Of a stretch of 23,090 nucleotides of DNA, positions 1 to 6,246 are shown one piece after another. The position numbers and the translations under genes are program-made. Source of the DNA: a virus. The notes under the pieces were generated by a model, which did no database searches, was not told the origin of the DNA, and saw only the letters and a program-made list of their open reading frames with translations. The stretch covers positions 1-23,090 of IMG/VR virus record IMGVR_UViG_3300006810_000412, one strand, 5' to 3'. How positions within the stretch are numbered: position 1 is the first letter of the stretch; each line of letters begins with the position of its first letter.

Positions 1-2328
1 AGCATCAGAAAACTTTATTTGACCACCACCCATTACTAGGTTTGCGTTAGCTTGGTTGATTATGTCTTTGTAGAACTTAATGTTTCCGTCACCACCATCA
101 ATCCTAAAATATTCAGTTGTACCACCACTACCATCGTCTAACTTGAATATAATGTCACCATCGTCTGCTCCTTGTGTTATTTCTAAATTACCATTAAAGT
201 TTTGTAAAATAGTATTGACACCATTATGTTGCATAGTAAAATCAGCGCTAGCACCTAACTGAAGGTTTACACCGTCTAAAGCTCTAATGGCTTTACTGGC
301 AACCATATATCCAACGCCACCATCAATTCTTAAATATTCAGCAACCCCACCTGAGCCGTCGTCTGACTTAAATATAATATCTTTATCGTCTTCTCCTTGC
401 TGAATTATTAAGTCGTTGCTATCTGTAAATATTCTAGCTGTTCTGTTTGTGTTAAAGTTTAAAGCAACACCATCTCTAAATCTACCAGCCGCAGTAATAT
501 CAAACCCTCCTGTTAAAAACGCTTCGCCACTAGCCCTAAAAGTTCCGTTTACGTCTAAAAATTTACCAGGACTAGTAGTGCCAATACCTACGTTACCTGA
601 ACTGTCGATACGCATTCTTTCTGAGCCAGTTGTAGTAGTGGAGTTTGCCGCCGTACTAAACCTAATAGTAGTAGCAGAGTTTCTTGTGCCAAATCCACCT
701 CCTATGTATATGTTATTATTACTAGAAGTAGATTCAGTAGAAATAGCCAGCACATCTTCCTCCGAGTTGGTATAGTGTCTACCGAAAAATCCGCTGTACT
801 TTGTAGTAGAGTCTGCCCCTGTGTTAGCAGAGCGTATATATCCAGCTACGTCTAGTTTGTGAGCAGGAGACGTTTGTCCAATACCGACGTTGCCGCCATT
901 AAAATAAGAGTTACCACTTACAGATAAGTTGACGATTGCTGAGCCACCTACATTTCTAATTCTAAAGTTTTGATGATTAAATAATCTTACATAATCACCT
1001 CCATAAAATGCAGTATTACCACTTTCTGTTATTTGAGTTACACCTGCAACGTGCAGCTTTGTGTTTGTGCTAGTAGTACCAATCCCGACGTTGCCGCTAC
1101 CGTCTATCCTAAATCTTTCAGTACCAGCAGTGTGTATTTTAAAATTATCACCTTGAGTTCCAATAAGTATTTGACCAGTAGTGTTAGCATCTTCCAGCTC
1201 TACGTATGATGAGGTTTGGTCTGATTCAAATCTTGCTACTTCGTTATCTCCAGTTTTCTTTACGTGCAAAGTTCTACTAGGACTAGTAGTACCAATGCCT
1301 ACGTTCCCAGAAGAATTAATACGCATTCTTTCTGTGTAATTTGTTGATAAAACTAAATTGCTCGATATAGATCCAATTCTAACTTGATCAGCTGTTGATG
1401 CTGTATTTGCAAAACAAATAAAAGAGCTAGTGCCAGAGCCAGACCTAAATTGACTTATCATGCTAGAGGAGCTATTGTAAACTTCTAATCTTCTTGCTGG
1501 ACTAGTTGTTCCGACACCTACGTTGCCGCCAGCCACCATAGATAAAACGTTAGTAGAGCCTTCGCTATCGTTTCCTTTAATTCTTAATACATTGTCTGAG
1601 CCTAGGGATATTAGTGATCTAGCTGCACCTGCTACGTTTTTCGACTTTATAGCGTCGTTGTTTTGTATTTTTACACTACCATCGACTTCCAGCTTTTCAG
1701 AAGGTGATGTTGTGCCAATACCAACGTTGCCCGAGTTATCAATGTGCAACCTAGTATTTCCAGCTGTTTTTAAAGCAACTCCTCCAGAGCCAGAGTTATT
1801 TATGTATGCTGTCAAACTAGAATTTAACTCCCACCTGTAGTATTGAAGGTAGTTTGCGTCGTGACTATCCCATAAAAATAATTTACCACTATTAGGAAGT
1901 CCTATATCTCCATTGACTGTAAGCTTTCTAGTAGGTGTACTATCTCCAATACCTACTTTATTATTACTAATTGATATATTGCTAATGAAAGTAGCTAAAT
2001 CACTTGCGTTTCTAGCAATATTATTAGAATTTAAATTTATAGCATCTACTTGTGTTTGTGTAGCACCAACACCATCATCATCAGCATTAGTTGCAGATAG
2101 GACTAACATAGTTAGTATAGCTCTTAAATCTTCTAGATCTACCTCTCTACTAGCGCCTGTAGAAGTGTATACAGTTTGAAACAAGTCTTCTATGGCGTCT
2201 AAAAGCTCTGCCCTTGTTCTAGTATCATCATTAGAAGGCTCAACCTTAACTAATGTTTGAGGAGGTACCTTTTGCTTATGCTTTAGCCTAACCTGAGAAT
2301 CTTTATAATCCTTTTTTCCTACCGCCAT
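1..2328 (-). CDS. Tail fibre / receptor-binding protein, C-terminus beyond window
   Basis: The frame is open for 776 codons from ATG at 2328 (MAVGKKDYKDSQVRLKHKQ) to the left edge, so the C-terminal part is missing. After about 130 residues the protein carries seven copies of a GNVGIGTTSPxxxLxV-type motif, each followed by a variable Gly/Ser/Asn-rich block. Toward the left edge come two copies of a DDGDIIFKxDDGSGG...EYxRIDGG block. This composition is typical of phage tail fibres and adhesins that form trimeric beta-rich shafts; many end in an S74-type chaperone, which would lie outside the window. It overlaps the upstream 86-residue gene by 26 bases, so they are probably co-transcribed. Its role as an adhesin is inferred from the repeat class; the receptor is unknown. 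Confidence 0.85.
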   Translation of the reverse strand, partial: MAVGKKDYKDSQVRLKHKQKVPPQTLVKVEPSNDDTRTRAELLDAIEDLFQTVYTSTGASREVDLEDLRAILTMLVLSATNADDDGVGATQTQVDAINLNSNNIARNASDLATFISNISISNNKVGIGDSTPTRKLTVNGDIGLPNSGKLFLWDSHDANYLQYYRWELNSSLTAYINNSGSGGVALKTAGNTRLHIDNSGNVGIGTTSPSEKLEVDGSVKIQNNDAIKSKNVAGAARSLISLGSDNVLRIKGNDSEGSTNVLSMVAGGNVGVGTTSPARRLEVYNSSSSMISQFRSGSGTSSFICFANTASTADQVRIGSISSNLVLSTNYTERMRINSSGNVGIGTTSPSRTLHVKKTGDNEVARFESDQTSSYVELEDANTTGQILIGTQGDNFKIHTAGTERFRIDGSGNVGIGTTSTNTKLHVAGVTQITESGNTAFYGGDYVRLFNHQNFRIRNVGGSAIVNLSVSGNSYFNGGNVGIGQTSPAHKLDVAGYIRSANTGADSTTKYSGFFGRHYTNSEEDVLAISTESTSSNNNIYIGGGFGTRNSATTIRFSTAANSTTTTGSERMRIDSSGNVGIGTTSPGKFLDVNGTFRASGEAFLTGGFDITAAGRFRDGVALNFNTNRTARIFTDSNDLIIQQGEDDKDIIFKSDDGSGGVAEYLRIDGGVGYMVASKAIRALDGVNLQLGASADFTMQHNGVNTILQNFNGNLEITQGADDGDIIFKLDDGSGGTTEYFRIDGGDGNIKFYKDIINQANANLVMGGGQIKFSDA
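545..1965 (-). repeat. Seven GNVGIGTTSP-type repeats in the tail fibre
   Basis: Repeat cores lie near 568-600, 870-898, 1065-1100, 1270-1312, 1500-1530, 1692-1735 and 1921-1965. Spacing is about 205-230 bases for most, with one interval near 290. Core variants include GNVGIGTTSPGKFLDV, GNVGIGQTSPAHKLDV, GNVGVGTTSPARRLEV and VGIGDSTPTRKLTV. The cores are well conserved while the roughly 50-60 residues between them differ. Confidence 0.85.
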
Positions 2329-2563
2329 ACTTTATTTTATTTGTTTTGCCAATACCAAATGGATCATTTATATTTTCCTTCTCACTCAATTTCATATGAA
2401 ACTCGTTGTCGATATTCCTGCCAAACAGGGCGTCAGCCCTGTCGCTCACTTTTTTTGCTTCGGCATATTTGCCTCGCTTATAAAAATAGTTGTAGCGATA
2501 CCTAAGATAATCTATAGATATATCTGTTTTATTCTTTTTATATCCGCTTGGTCTTTTACGCAC
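2303..2563 (-). CDS. Small basic protein of unknown function in late operon
   Basis: An 86-residue, strongly basic protein (starts MRKRPSGYKKNK) with a Tyr-rich stretch (DYLRYRYNYFYKRGKYAEA) and a Lys/Gly-rich C-terminus. No known domain is recognised. It overlaps the upstream 181-residue gene by 8 bases and the downstream tail fibre gene by 26, which supports translational coupling and a role in virion assembly or fibre attachment. That role is inferred from position only. It has no signal peptide or membrane segment. Confidence 0.7.
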   Translation of the reverse strand: MRKRPSGYKKNKTDISIDYLRYRYNYFYKRGKYAEAKKVSDRADALFGRNIDNEFHMKLSEKENINDPFGIGKTNKIKYGGRKKGL

Positions 2564-3101
2564 TATCTCGACTTTGTTCTTGTATTTCTTTTCTTCTTTC
2601 TAGGAATGATAATTGTTTATCCCCAGCAATCTTTTGTCTTTCGCCTCTACGTTCAATTGAGTCAACTAAGGTTTGCCTAGTCTTATATATCTTTTCGATA
2701 CCTATCATAATCTTTTGCAAACCTTCAGCAGTATCTTCATCTATATGCATATTGTTCATATATGTAGTAAACTGCGTTATCTTTTTATTAAAAGCTATTA
2801 GCTGCTCATCTAAAGGATCAAACTGCAATTGTTTGTATTTATCTAAGGCGGCTAACACTTTAGGTGATTTCTCACCTTTCCACTTATAAGTATTATATAG
2901 ATCTTTACTTACAGCTTTTTTTCTTTCGCTTTCTGTAAAGTGTCTATAAGGGCTTTCGTAGTCGCACACGAGTGCTACCCACTTCATAGCAACCTGACCT
3001 AATTCCTCTCCGTTTAAAACTTCCTGAAACTCTGGGACAAGTATAACGCCGTCGTCGTCTTTATAAATATCCCCTGCTCTATTTATATTAACTAAATACA
3101 C
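2556..3101 (-). CDS. Putative virion-assembly protein, unknown function
   Basis: A 181-residue soluble, charged protein. The N-terminal part carries MKWVALVCDYESPYRHFTES followed by ERKKAV. Short proteins with a similar 'xxDYxSPYR...ER' pattern are, from memory, found among structural genes of other Bacteroidetes phages; this was not checked. The C-terminal two thirds looks helical with heptad-like spacing (about residues 85-175), ending in a Glu/Arg-rich coiled-coil-like tail. It sits between a 75-residue unknown and the fibre-proximal genes on the late strand, so a structural or assembly role is likely. The exact job is unknown. Confidence 0.75.
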   Translation of the reverse strand: MYLVNINRAGDIYKDDDGVILVPEFQEVLNGEELGQVAMKWVALVCDYESPYRHFTESERKKAVSKDLYNTYKWKGEKSPKVLAALDKYKQLQFDPLDEQLIAFNKKITQFTTYMNNMHIDEDTAEGLQKIMIGIEKIYKTRQTLVDSIERRGERQKIAGDKQLSFLERRKEIQEQSRDSA

Positions 3102-3114
3102 TTATGCAAAAGTA

Positions 3115-3342
3115 CTAAAAATTCTTAGTAACTACGTGGAATGTGTTTCTCCATATATTGTCGGAGTCTATAGTGGTCTTTATATTCTTAACTATAAAGT
3201 CGTTTATGCCAAGATCGTATAGTATTCTATTCTCGTGGTTTATTAATAAGTCTAAACCTCTATAGGCTACTATTACATCGTAACTATCGTCGTCGTAATG
3301 CTTAATAATAGTTCCTTCATCTGCGCTGTCAAAAAAATCCAT
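3115..3342 (-). CDS. Small acidic hypothetical protein
   Basis: A 75-residue acidic protein (starts MDFFDSADEGTIIKHYDDDS) with alternating hydrophobic residues that suggest a small beta-rich domain. No family is recognised. It begins three bases after the stop of the lysozyme-like gene and ends 13 bases before the next gene, so it belongs to the same late transcript. There is no signal peptide or membrane segment. Confidence 0.7.
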   Translation of the reverse strand: MDFFDSADEGTIIKHYDDDSYDVIVAYRGLDLLINHENRILYDLGINDFIVKNIKTTIDSDNIWRNTFHVVTKNF

Positions 3343-3345
3343 ATG

Positions 3346-4317
3346 TTATTGATTTGGTCCGTAAGGGTTATCTTCGTCTGTATTTTCTAAAAAGTAATCA
3401 GTATATTCTTGATTAGTCATTGCTGTGCTATCAGGCATAGCTTCTTGGCCAACAAAAGGCAGATCACTTTCATATAAAGAGTCACCTATTGTACTATCAT
3501 ACAAATCACTTAACTTACTCTTCATGCCCTGACCTGTATCAATAACGCTTTTCATATACTGTTCTAATCTGCTGCCAAACATATTTTTTTTCATAGCGAT
3601 ATTCTTTATAAGAAAAGATTTACGCATTTCGTTTCTACTACCCAACAACTTACCATCAGAAAAGTGTCTGTACTCCTTTCCTATAATAGACATATCATTA
3701 GAACTAACACCAGACATCATTATAGGAAACTCAGTTAAACCAACGTTGTAGTGAGTGTCAACCATAAGTAGCTTCTCATAATCGTTTAAACTATCAAAAT
3801 CTCTAGCATCATTTAATTGCACACCCTTATACTCACCATTCTTTATAAACTTATTATAAGTGTTCTTAGCTCCAAGGATCTTATCTTTAACCACTTTAGC
3901 AAATAAAGAGTTATACTCCTTCTCCCCCATACCCTTTTCCATAAGTCTTTGTATGTCCTCTTCGCTATTAGCAACTTCTGGTAGTAAAAAATTACCTTGT
4001 TTGTCTTTTAACTTAATACCATAGCCTATATCATAACCAGAATTACCCTTATCATTGGTGATGTAAGGAAAGAATACATCATCACCAACATACTTGTTGA
4101 TTGGCTCTGAGTTGATTTTTTCATTTTCGTAATAAACATTACCTTCAACCACATTCTGCAAAGAACTAAAGTCTCTCTTACTTACAGATCTTACTCTTTT
4201 CTTAACACTACCCTTTTCAAATCCTTCTTCTTTAATCAAGTTGTCAATATACTTTCTTAAAATATCAGCATCTATACCTGTTTCTAATGCAATCTGTGCT
4301 ATCTGTTTATCATTCAT
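3346..4317 (-). CDS. Lysozyme-like (T4 lysozyme / GH24-type) muralytic protein
   Basis: The product is 323 residues from ATG 4317; a 30-codon upstream extension would start at GTG 4407, inside a large dyad and through an A/T tract, and is unlikely. Residues about 93-102 read SGYDIGYGIKL, resembling the TIGYGH region of phage lysozymes. Further on are FDSLNDYEKLLMVDTHYNVG and GSRNEMRKSFL, matching the 'Q..AL.SF.FNVG' and 'GL..RR..E..L' parts of the fold. The usual Thr of TIGYGH is Asp here and the catalytic Glu is not obvious, so activity is not certain. There is no signal peptide, so it may be a virion-borne lysin used at entry or a holin-dependent endolysin. It is the first gene of the leftward operon. 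Confidence 0.6.
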   Translation of the reverse strand: MNDKQIAQIALETGIDADILRKYIDNLIKEEGFEKGSVKKRVRSVSKRDFSSLQNVVEGNVYYENEKINSEPINKYVGDDVFFPYITNDKGNSGYDIGYGIKLKDKQGNFLLPEVANSEEDIQRLMEKGMGEKEYNSLFAKVVKDKILGAKNTYNKFIKNGEYKGVQLNDARDFDSLNDYEKLLMVDTHYNVGLTEFPIMMSGVSSNDMSIIGKEYRHFSDGKLLGSRNEMRKSFLIKNIAMKKNMFGSRLEQYMKSVIDTGQGMKSKLSDLYDSTIGDSLYESDLPFVGQEAMPDSTAMTNQEYTDYFLENTDEDNPYGPNQ

Positions 4318-4322
4318 GTATG

Positions 4323-4330
4323 CAAAGGTA
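4323..4330 (-). promoter_or_regulatory. Bacteroidetes-type -7 box (TACCTTTG) at start of late operon
   Basis: On the minus strand TACCTTTG matches TAnnTTTG and is followed by CATAC and then the ATG of the lysozyme-like gene. Transcription starting a few bases after the box would begin at or next to the start codon, giving a leaderless message. No TTG -33 element is seen 17-23 bases upstream; an A/T tract occupies that position. The call rests on one 8-base match in AT-rich DNA. Confidence 0.4.
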
Positions 4331-4331
4331 G

Positions 4332-4348
4332 AAAAAAAATTTTTTTTT
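4332..4348. other. A8T9 tract in divergent control region
   Basis: Eight A followed by nine T on the plus strand, just upstream of the -7 box of the leftward operon. Such A-tracts are rigid or intrinsically bent and can stimulate promoters or exclude proteins. The tract could also be a slippage-prone run. Function is inferred. Confidence 0.6.
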
Positions 4349-4375
4349 GTTGTGAGGGAGGGATACATATTACAT

Positions 4376-4415
4376 ACCACGCCCCGTGTCATCGAAATTT
4401 TTGACACACCGTGGT
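4376..4415. promoter_or_regulatory. Two-part 12-bp dyad between divergent operons (candidate operator)
   Basis: ACCACG (4376-4381), four bases, GTGTCA (4386-4391), a 10-base centre, TGACAC (4402-4407), two bases, CGTGGT (4410-4415). The outer and inner 6-base arms are all perfect reverse complements. The site lies upstream of both divergent transcription units and overlaps a TTGACA hexamer. It could bind a dimeric or tetrameric regulator; as RNA it would form an interrupted 12-bp stem. Confidence 0.55.
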
Positions 4416-4429
4416 CTATTTTTAACTAT
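4401..4429 (+). promoter_or_regulatory. Candidate rightward early promoter
   Basis: A perfect TTGACA (4401-4406) is followed after 17 bases by AACTAT (4424-4429). A TATTTTTA stretch at 4417-4424 also resembles TAnnTTTG except at the last base. Neither version is a full Bacteroidetes consensus, so the exact -10/-7 element is uncertain. The position, upstream of the first plus-strand gene and over the dyad, supports a promoter here. Confidence 0.35.
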
Positions 4430-4474
4430 TAACTACAGCTGAACGTGTGTAGCTGGCATCAATGTATGTTTATT

Positions 4475-4490
4475 GGCACGAACTATTATG
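4475..4490 (+). promoter_or_regulatory. Start-site motif GGC-N4-ACTATT-ATG, copy 1
   Basis: GGC (4475-4477), four bases, ACTATT (4482-4487), then the ATG at 4488. The same spacing and hexamer occur before the genes at 4833 and 17357. It fixes the start of the 75-residue gene at 4488 rather than an upstream in-frame codon at 4473. Confidence 0.55.
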
Positions 4491-4715
4491 GCTACTAAAG
4501 CTAAAACATCAAGAGTAAAGAAAGTAACTAACGCTGCTAAATCAGCAAAGAAGAGTACAGTAACTCTACTTCAAGATCCTGTAGCAACAGCTCATCAGTA
4601 TGTATCTAAACGATACGCTGGTACTAAAGGTGTTCAACAACTACGTAAGGACACTCGAGTAGCATCTATTGCTCTATTAACTCTTGAGGCAACTGACTTC
4701 ACAGATCTAATCTAG
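4488..4715 (+). CDS. Small Lys/Ala-rich basic protein, first early gene
   Basis: The product is 75 residues starting MATKAKTSRVKKVTNAAKSA. The first 30 residues are Lys/Ala/Thr-rich, like a histone-type or nucleic-acid-binding tail; the rest (about 31-75) looks like a small helical domain ending ATDFTDLI. No family is recognised. The start at 4488 is chosen because the ACTATTATG context is shared with two other genes. As the first gene transcribed rightward from the divergent region, it may be an early host-takeover or DNA-binding protein; that is inference from position and charge. A leader of roughly 50 bases with competing CTACA/TGTAG and CAGCT/AGCTG stems precedes it. Confidence 0.7.
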   Translation: MATKAKTSRVKKVTNAAKSAKKSTVTLLQDPVATAHQYVSKRYAGTKGVQQLRKDTRVASIALLTLEATDFTDLI

Positions 4716-4721
4716 TCAGTC

Positions 4722-4765
4722 AACCCTGTTTGGAACATGGAGAGGTTCGATTCCTCTTCAGGGTT
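4722..4765 (+). ncRNA. tRNA-like minihelix (acceptor stem + T-arm only)
   Basis: AACCCTG (4722-4728) pairs perfectly with CAGGGTT (4759-4765). Between them is a canonical T-arm: GAGAGG (4740-4745), loop TTCGATT (4746-4752) fitting TTCRANY, and CCTCTT (4753-4758). The T-stem abuts the acceptor 3' strand with no gap, as in tRNA. Only 11 bases (4729-4739) separate the acceptor 5' strand from the T-stem, so D and anticodon arms are absent. It is not a functional tRNA. It could be a processing signal, a structured leader, or a degenerate tRNA remnant. Confidence 0.5.
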
Positions 4766-4819
4766 CATTAAGATTAACCAGGACCATACTCGTTAGATGT
4801 CCGCATTATTATGTTATGA

Positions 4820-4835
4820 GGCGAGAACTATTATG
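4820..4835 (+). promoter_or_regulatory. Start-site motif GGC-N4-ACTATT-ATG, copy 2
   Basis: GGC (4820-4822), four bases, ACTATT (4827-4832), ATG at 4833. It matches the contexts at 4475 and 17344 and selects 4833 as the start over an in-frame codon at 4797. Confidence 0.55.
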
Positions 4836-5396
4836 TCAAATATGACAGCAAATCAAATCAGAGAGAACTTTAACAACAGAGTTCGTAACTCAAGTAAGCA
4901 AGTTGTTGCTACACCTATCGCTCAGTTAGCTGAGGAAGGTAAGATCTCCGTGTATGCTCGTACTAAGTACAAGACACAATACATGGCAGGTAGTACTAAG
5001 ATAAGTGACATCAGCACAATCATACTTGGAATACCTACTCATGAGGAAGGTGGTGAGTGGTTTACTACAGACTACTACATCAAAGCTGATCTGTTTATGG
5101 AGATATACTCTGGTGCTGATTTAAAAGAGATGCTTGAGAATGCTGAGGCTAAGCAGTCTACTGTATTCAACAAGCTGAAGAAGCTTGGTCTTCACAAGAT
5201 CAAGAAGGAGTCTGACAATGGCGTGTACTACAAGATTGTGGATGGCGCTGCGTTTGCAGACTCTAACCTTGCCGTAAAGAAAGGCAAGTACGAGAACGGT
5301 AAGTATGTTACTACTACTGTTTGGGTATCATATGCTAATGCTCTCGATGCATTGAAATCAAGAGAAGATGATATTAATAATTTAAGTAATTTATAA
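4833..5396 (+). CDS. Unknown early protein, probably highly expressed
   Basis: The product is 187 residues starting MSNMTANQIRENFNNRVRNS. No family is recognised. It looks like a soluble mixed alpha/beta protein with a KLKKLGLHKIKKES stretch near residues 118-131 and a C-terminal SREDDINNLSNL tail. Codon use stands out: by my count 16 of 20 Lys codons are AAG, and GAG, AAC, TAC and CTT/CTG are common, whereas dnaB and neighbours use AAA and TTA almost throughout. This suggests selection for strong expression or a different origin. It is preceded by a 117-base structured leader containing the tRNA-like minihelix and followed by the large AT-rich intergenic region. Confidence 0.8.
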   Translation: MSNMTANQIRENFNNRVRNSSKQVVATPIAQLAEEGKISVYARTKYKTQYMAGSTKISDISTIILGIPTHEEGGEWFTTDYYIKADLFMEIYSGADLKEMLENAEAKQSTVFNKLKKLGLHKIKKESDNGVYYKIVDGAAFADSNLAVKKGKYENGKYVTTTVWVSYANALDALKSREDDINNLSNL

Positions 5397-5473
5397 TATA
5401 AACATTTGCCACAATAATCGTTGCGTTGATGTTATTTTAATAGTTAAACAGTTGTTCTGTGTATAAAACTATA

Positions 5474-5487
5474 GGTGGGTGGGTGGG
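5474..5487 (+). other. G-quadruplex motif GGTGGGTGGGTGGG
   Basis: One GG and three GGG runs separated by single T bases, followed directly by TTTT, in a very AT-rich intergenic region. Single-base loops are the classic strong parallel G4 form; with a short first run it may form two tetrads or a vacancy-containing three-tetrad fold. It lies 78 bases after the stop of the gene ending at 5396, on the coding strand. Confidence 0.7.
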
Positions 5488-5752
5488 TTTTGCTAATTAG
5501 CTAGTTGTTTTAACAACAATAAGTAGTAAGAAAGAAAAAAAAATAACTATTGCGTATTGATTTTATGTTTAACTACATAAGAGTTATATAATATCTACTA
5601 GTCTATAAACTATAGTTTTAGTACTATTTTAAGTACTATAAATGTTTAAGTTATTGATAATCAAGTAGTTATGTAGAATTATGTGGTTTAAGTATGTTTT
5701 ATTATAATTTCATTTATTTAAGTGATTAATTTATGACTTCAAAGTTATACAA

Positions 5753-5760
5753 TAATTTTG
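5753..5760 (+). promoter_or_regulatory. Candidate -7 box TAATTTTG
   Basis: Matches TAnnTTTG about 100 bases upstream of the gene at 5857. No TTG is present 17-23 bases upstream, and the local sequence is so AT-rich that a chance match is quite possible. If used, the transcript would include the whole tandem-hairpin leader. Confidence 0.3.
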
Positions 5761-5801
5761 ATAAAGTCAAGTCATGTTTAAAACTTTGTTCAATTAAGTG
5801 T

Positions 5802-5833
5802 GCCGACACATTTCGGTAGGGCATTCATTTGCC
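5802..5833 (+). promoter_or_regulatory. Tandem-hairpin 5' leader element, copy A
   Basis: Hairpin 1: GCCGA (5802-5806), loop CACATT, TCGGT (5813-5817). Hairpin 2: GGCA (5820-5823), loop TTCATT (5824-5829), TGCC (5830-5833). It ends 23 bases before the ATG at 5857. A second copy before the gene at 7082 has the same architecture, the same second loop, compensatory stem changes and the same 23-base spacing, which supports a conserved RNA structure. Confidence 0.65.
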
Positions 5834-5856
5834 TGCAAACTCTCAAAAAAAAAGAG

Positions 5857-6246
5857 ATGAGAGATTTAAAAATCGTTGCAAAATATGCAACAACAACAGA
5901 TTTAAGTACAAGTAACTATTACACAACTGCCTTAGACAAACCTAAGACAAGTTATGATGTGATGAGTTTCAAACCTACGTTGGAGTACAAGATTAAAGAT
6001 ATTGCTAGTCGTATCAATAATATGACTAATCTTAAAGTGTATGAAACTAATGTAGAAACAGGTGTTACTAAGCGTACTAAACTATTAATACAAAAAGCAG
6101 TAATCAAACCTTGTAAGAAGGCATTAGAAATAATAGCTGTCAAAAGCTATAAGCCTGGTGCTAGAACAATGACATTCCATTTAAATGATAAGAATGTTGT
6201 TGACTATGTTAATGTAATGTCTAACCAAGTAATATTAAAATACTAA
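5857..6246 (+). CDS. Unknown early protein behind structured leader
   Basis: A 129-residue basic protein, starting MRDLKIVAKYATTTDLSTSN. It looks beta-rich in its first half and has a Lys-rich core (GVTKRTKLLIQKAVIKPCKK). No family is recognised. The start at 5857 is chosen because an in-frame upstream GTG at 5800 would place coding sequence inside the tandem-hairpin element. A TCTC-A9-GAGA hairpin reaches the A of the start codon and may influence initiation. Its stop overlaps the next start (TAATG). Confidence 0.75.
   Translation: MRDLKIVAKYATTTDLSTSNYYTTALDKPKTSYDVMSFKPTLEYKIKDIASRINNMTNLKVYETNVETGVTKRTKLLIQKAVIKPCKKALEIIAVKSYKPGARTMTFHLNDKNVVDYVNVMSNQVILKY

Larger units (their letters stand above)
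5397..5856. other. Large AT-rich intergenic region, candidate origin/control region
   Basis: This is the largest non-coding stretch in the window, and no convincing small ORF was found on either strand. Contents: the G4 motif (5474-5487); the perfect palindrome GCTAATTAGC (5492-5501); GTTGTT-TT-AACAAC (5504-5517); the palindrome AAACTATAGTTT (5607-5618); the 7-bp stem TAGTACT/AGTACTA (5619-5638); four TTTAAGT repeats (5628, 5645, 5687, 5717); CTACATAA (5573-5580) inverted against TTATGTAG (5669-5676), with TTATGTGG ten bases after the latter; then a possible promoter and the tandem-hairpin leader. Iterons, palindromes and AT-rich DNA fit an origin, but no DnaA box was seen. Confidence 0.5.

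Noticed and set aside
80-2179. Four plus-strand open frames rich in Pro, Val and Leu
   Set aside because: They lie antisense to the tail fibre frame, which is open for 776 codons with clear GNVGIG repeats; their composition is what antisense of Gly/Asn/Thr codons gives.
4318-4407. N-terminal extension of the lysozyme-like gene to GTG 4407
   Set aside because: It would run through the A8T9 tract and begin inside the dyad; the ATG at 4317 follows a promoter-like box and starts a sensible protein.
4722-4765. Attachment site (attP) from a tRNA 3' end
   Set aside because: No integrase or excisionase is seen, and both acceptor strands are present locally, which a simple attP core would not need.
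4690-4770. Complete tRNA gene
   Set aside because: T-arm and acceptor are present, but no D arm or anticodon arm can be formed in the sequence upstream, and no CCA is encoded.
5800-5856. Upstream GTG start at 5800 for the 129-residue gene
   Set aside because: It would make the conserved tandem-hairpin element coding; copy B before 7082 is clearly non-coding.
5397-5856. DnaA boxes or small genes in the large intergenic region
   Set aside because: No TTATnCACA match was found by eye, and short frames in it stop within a few codons.
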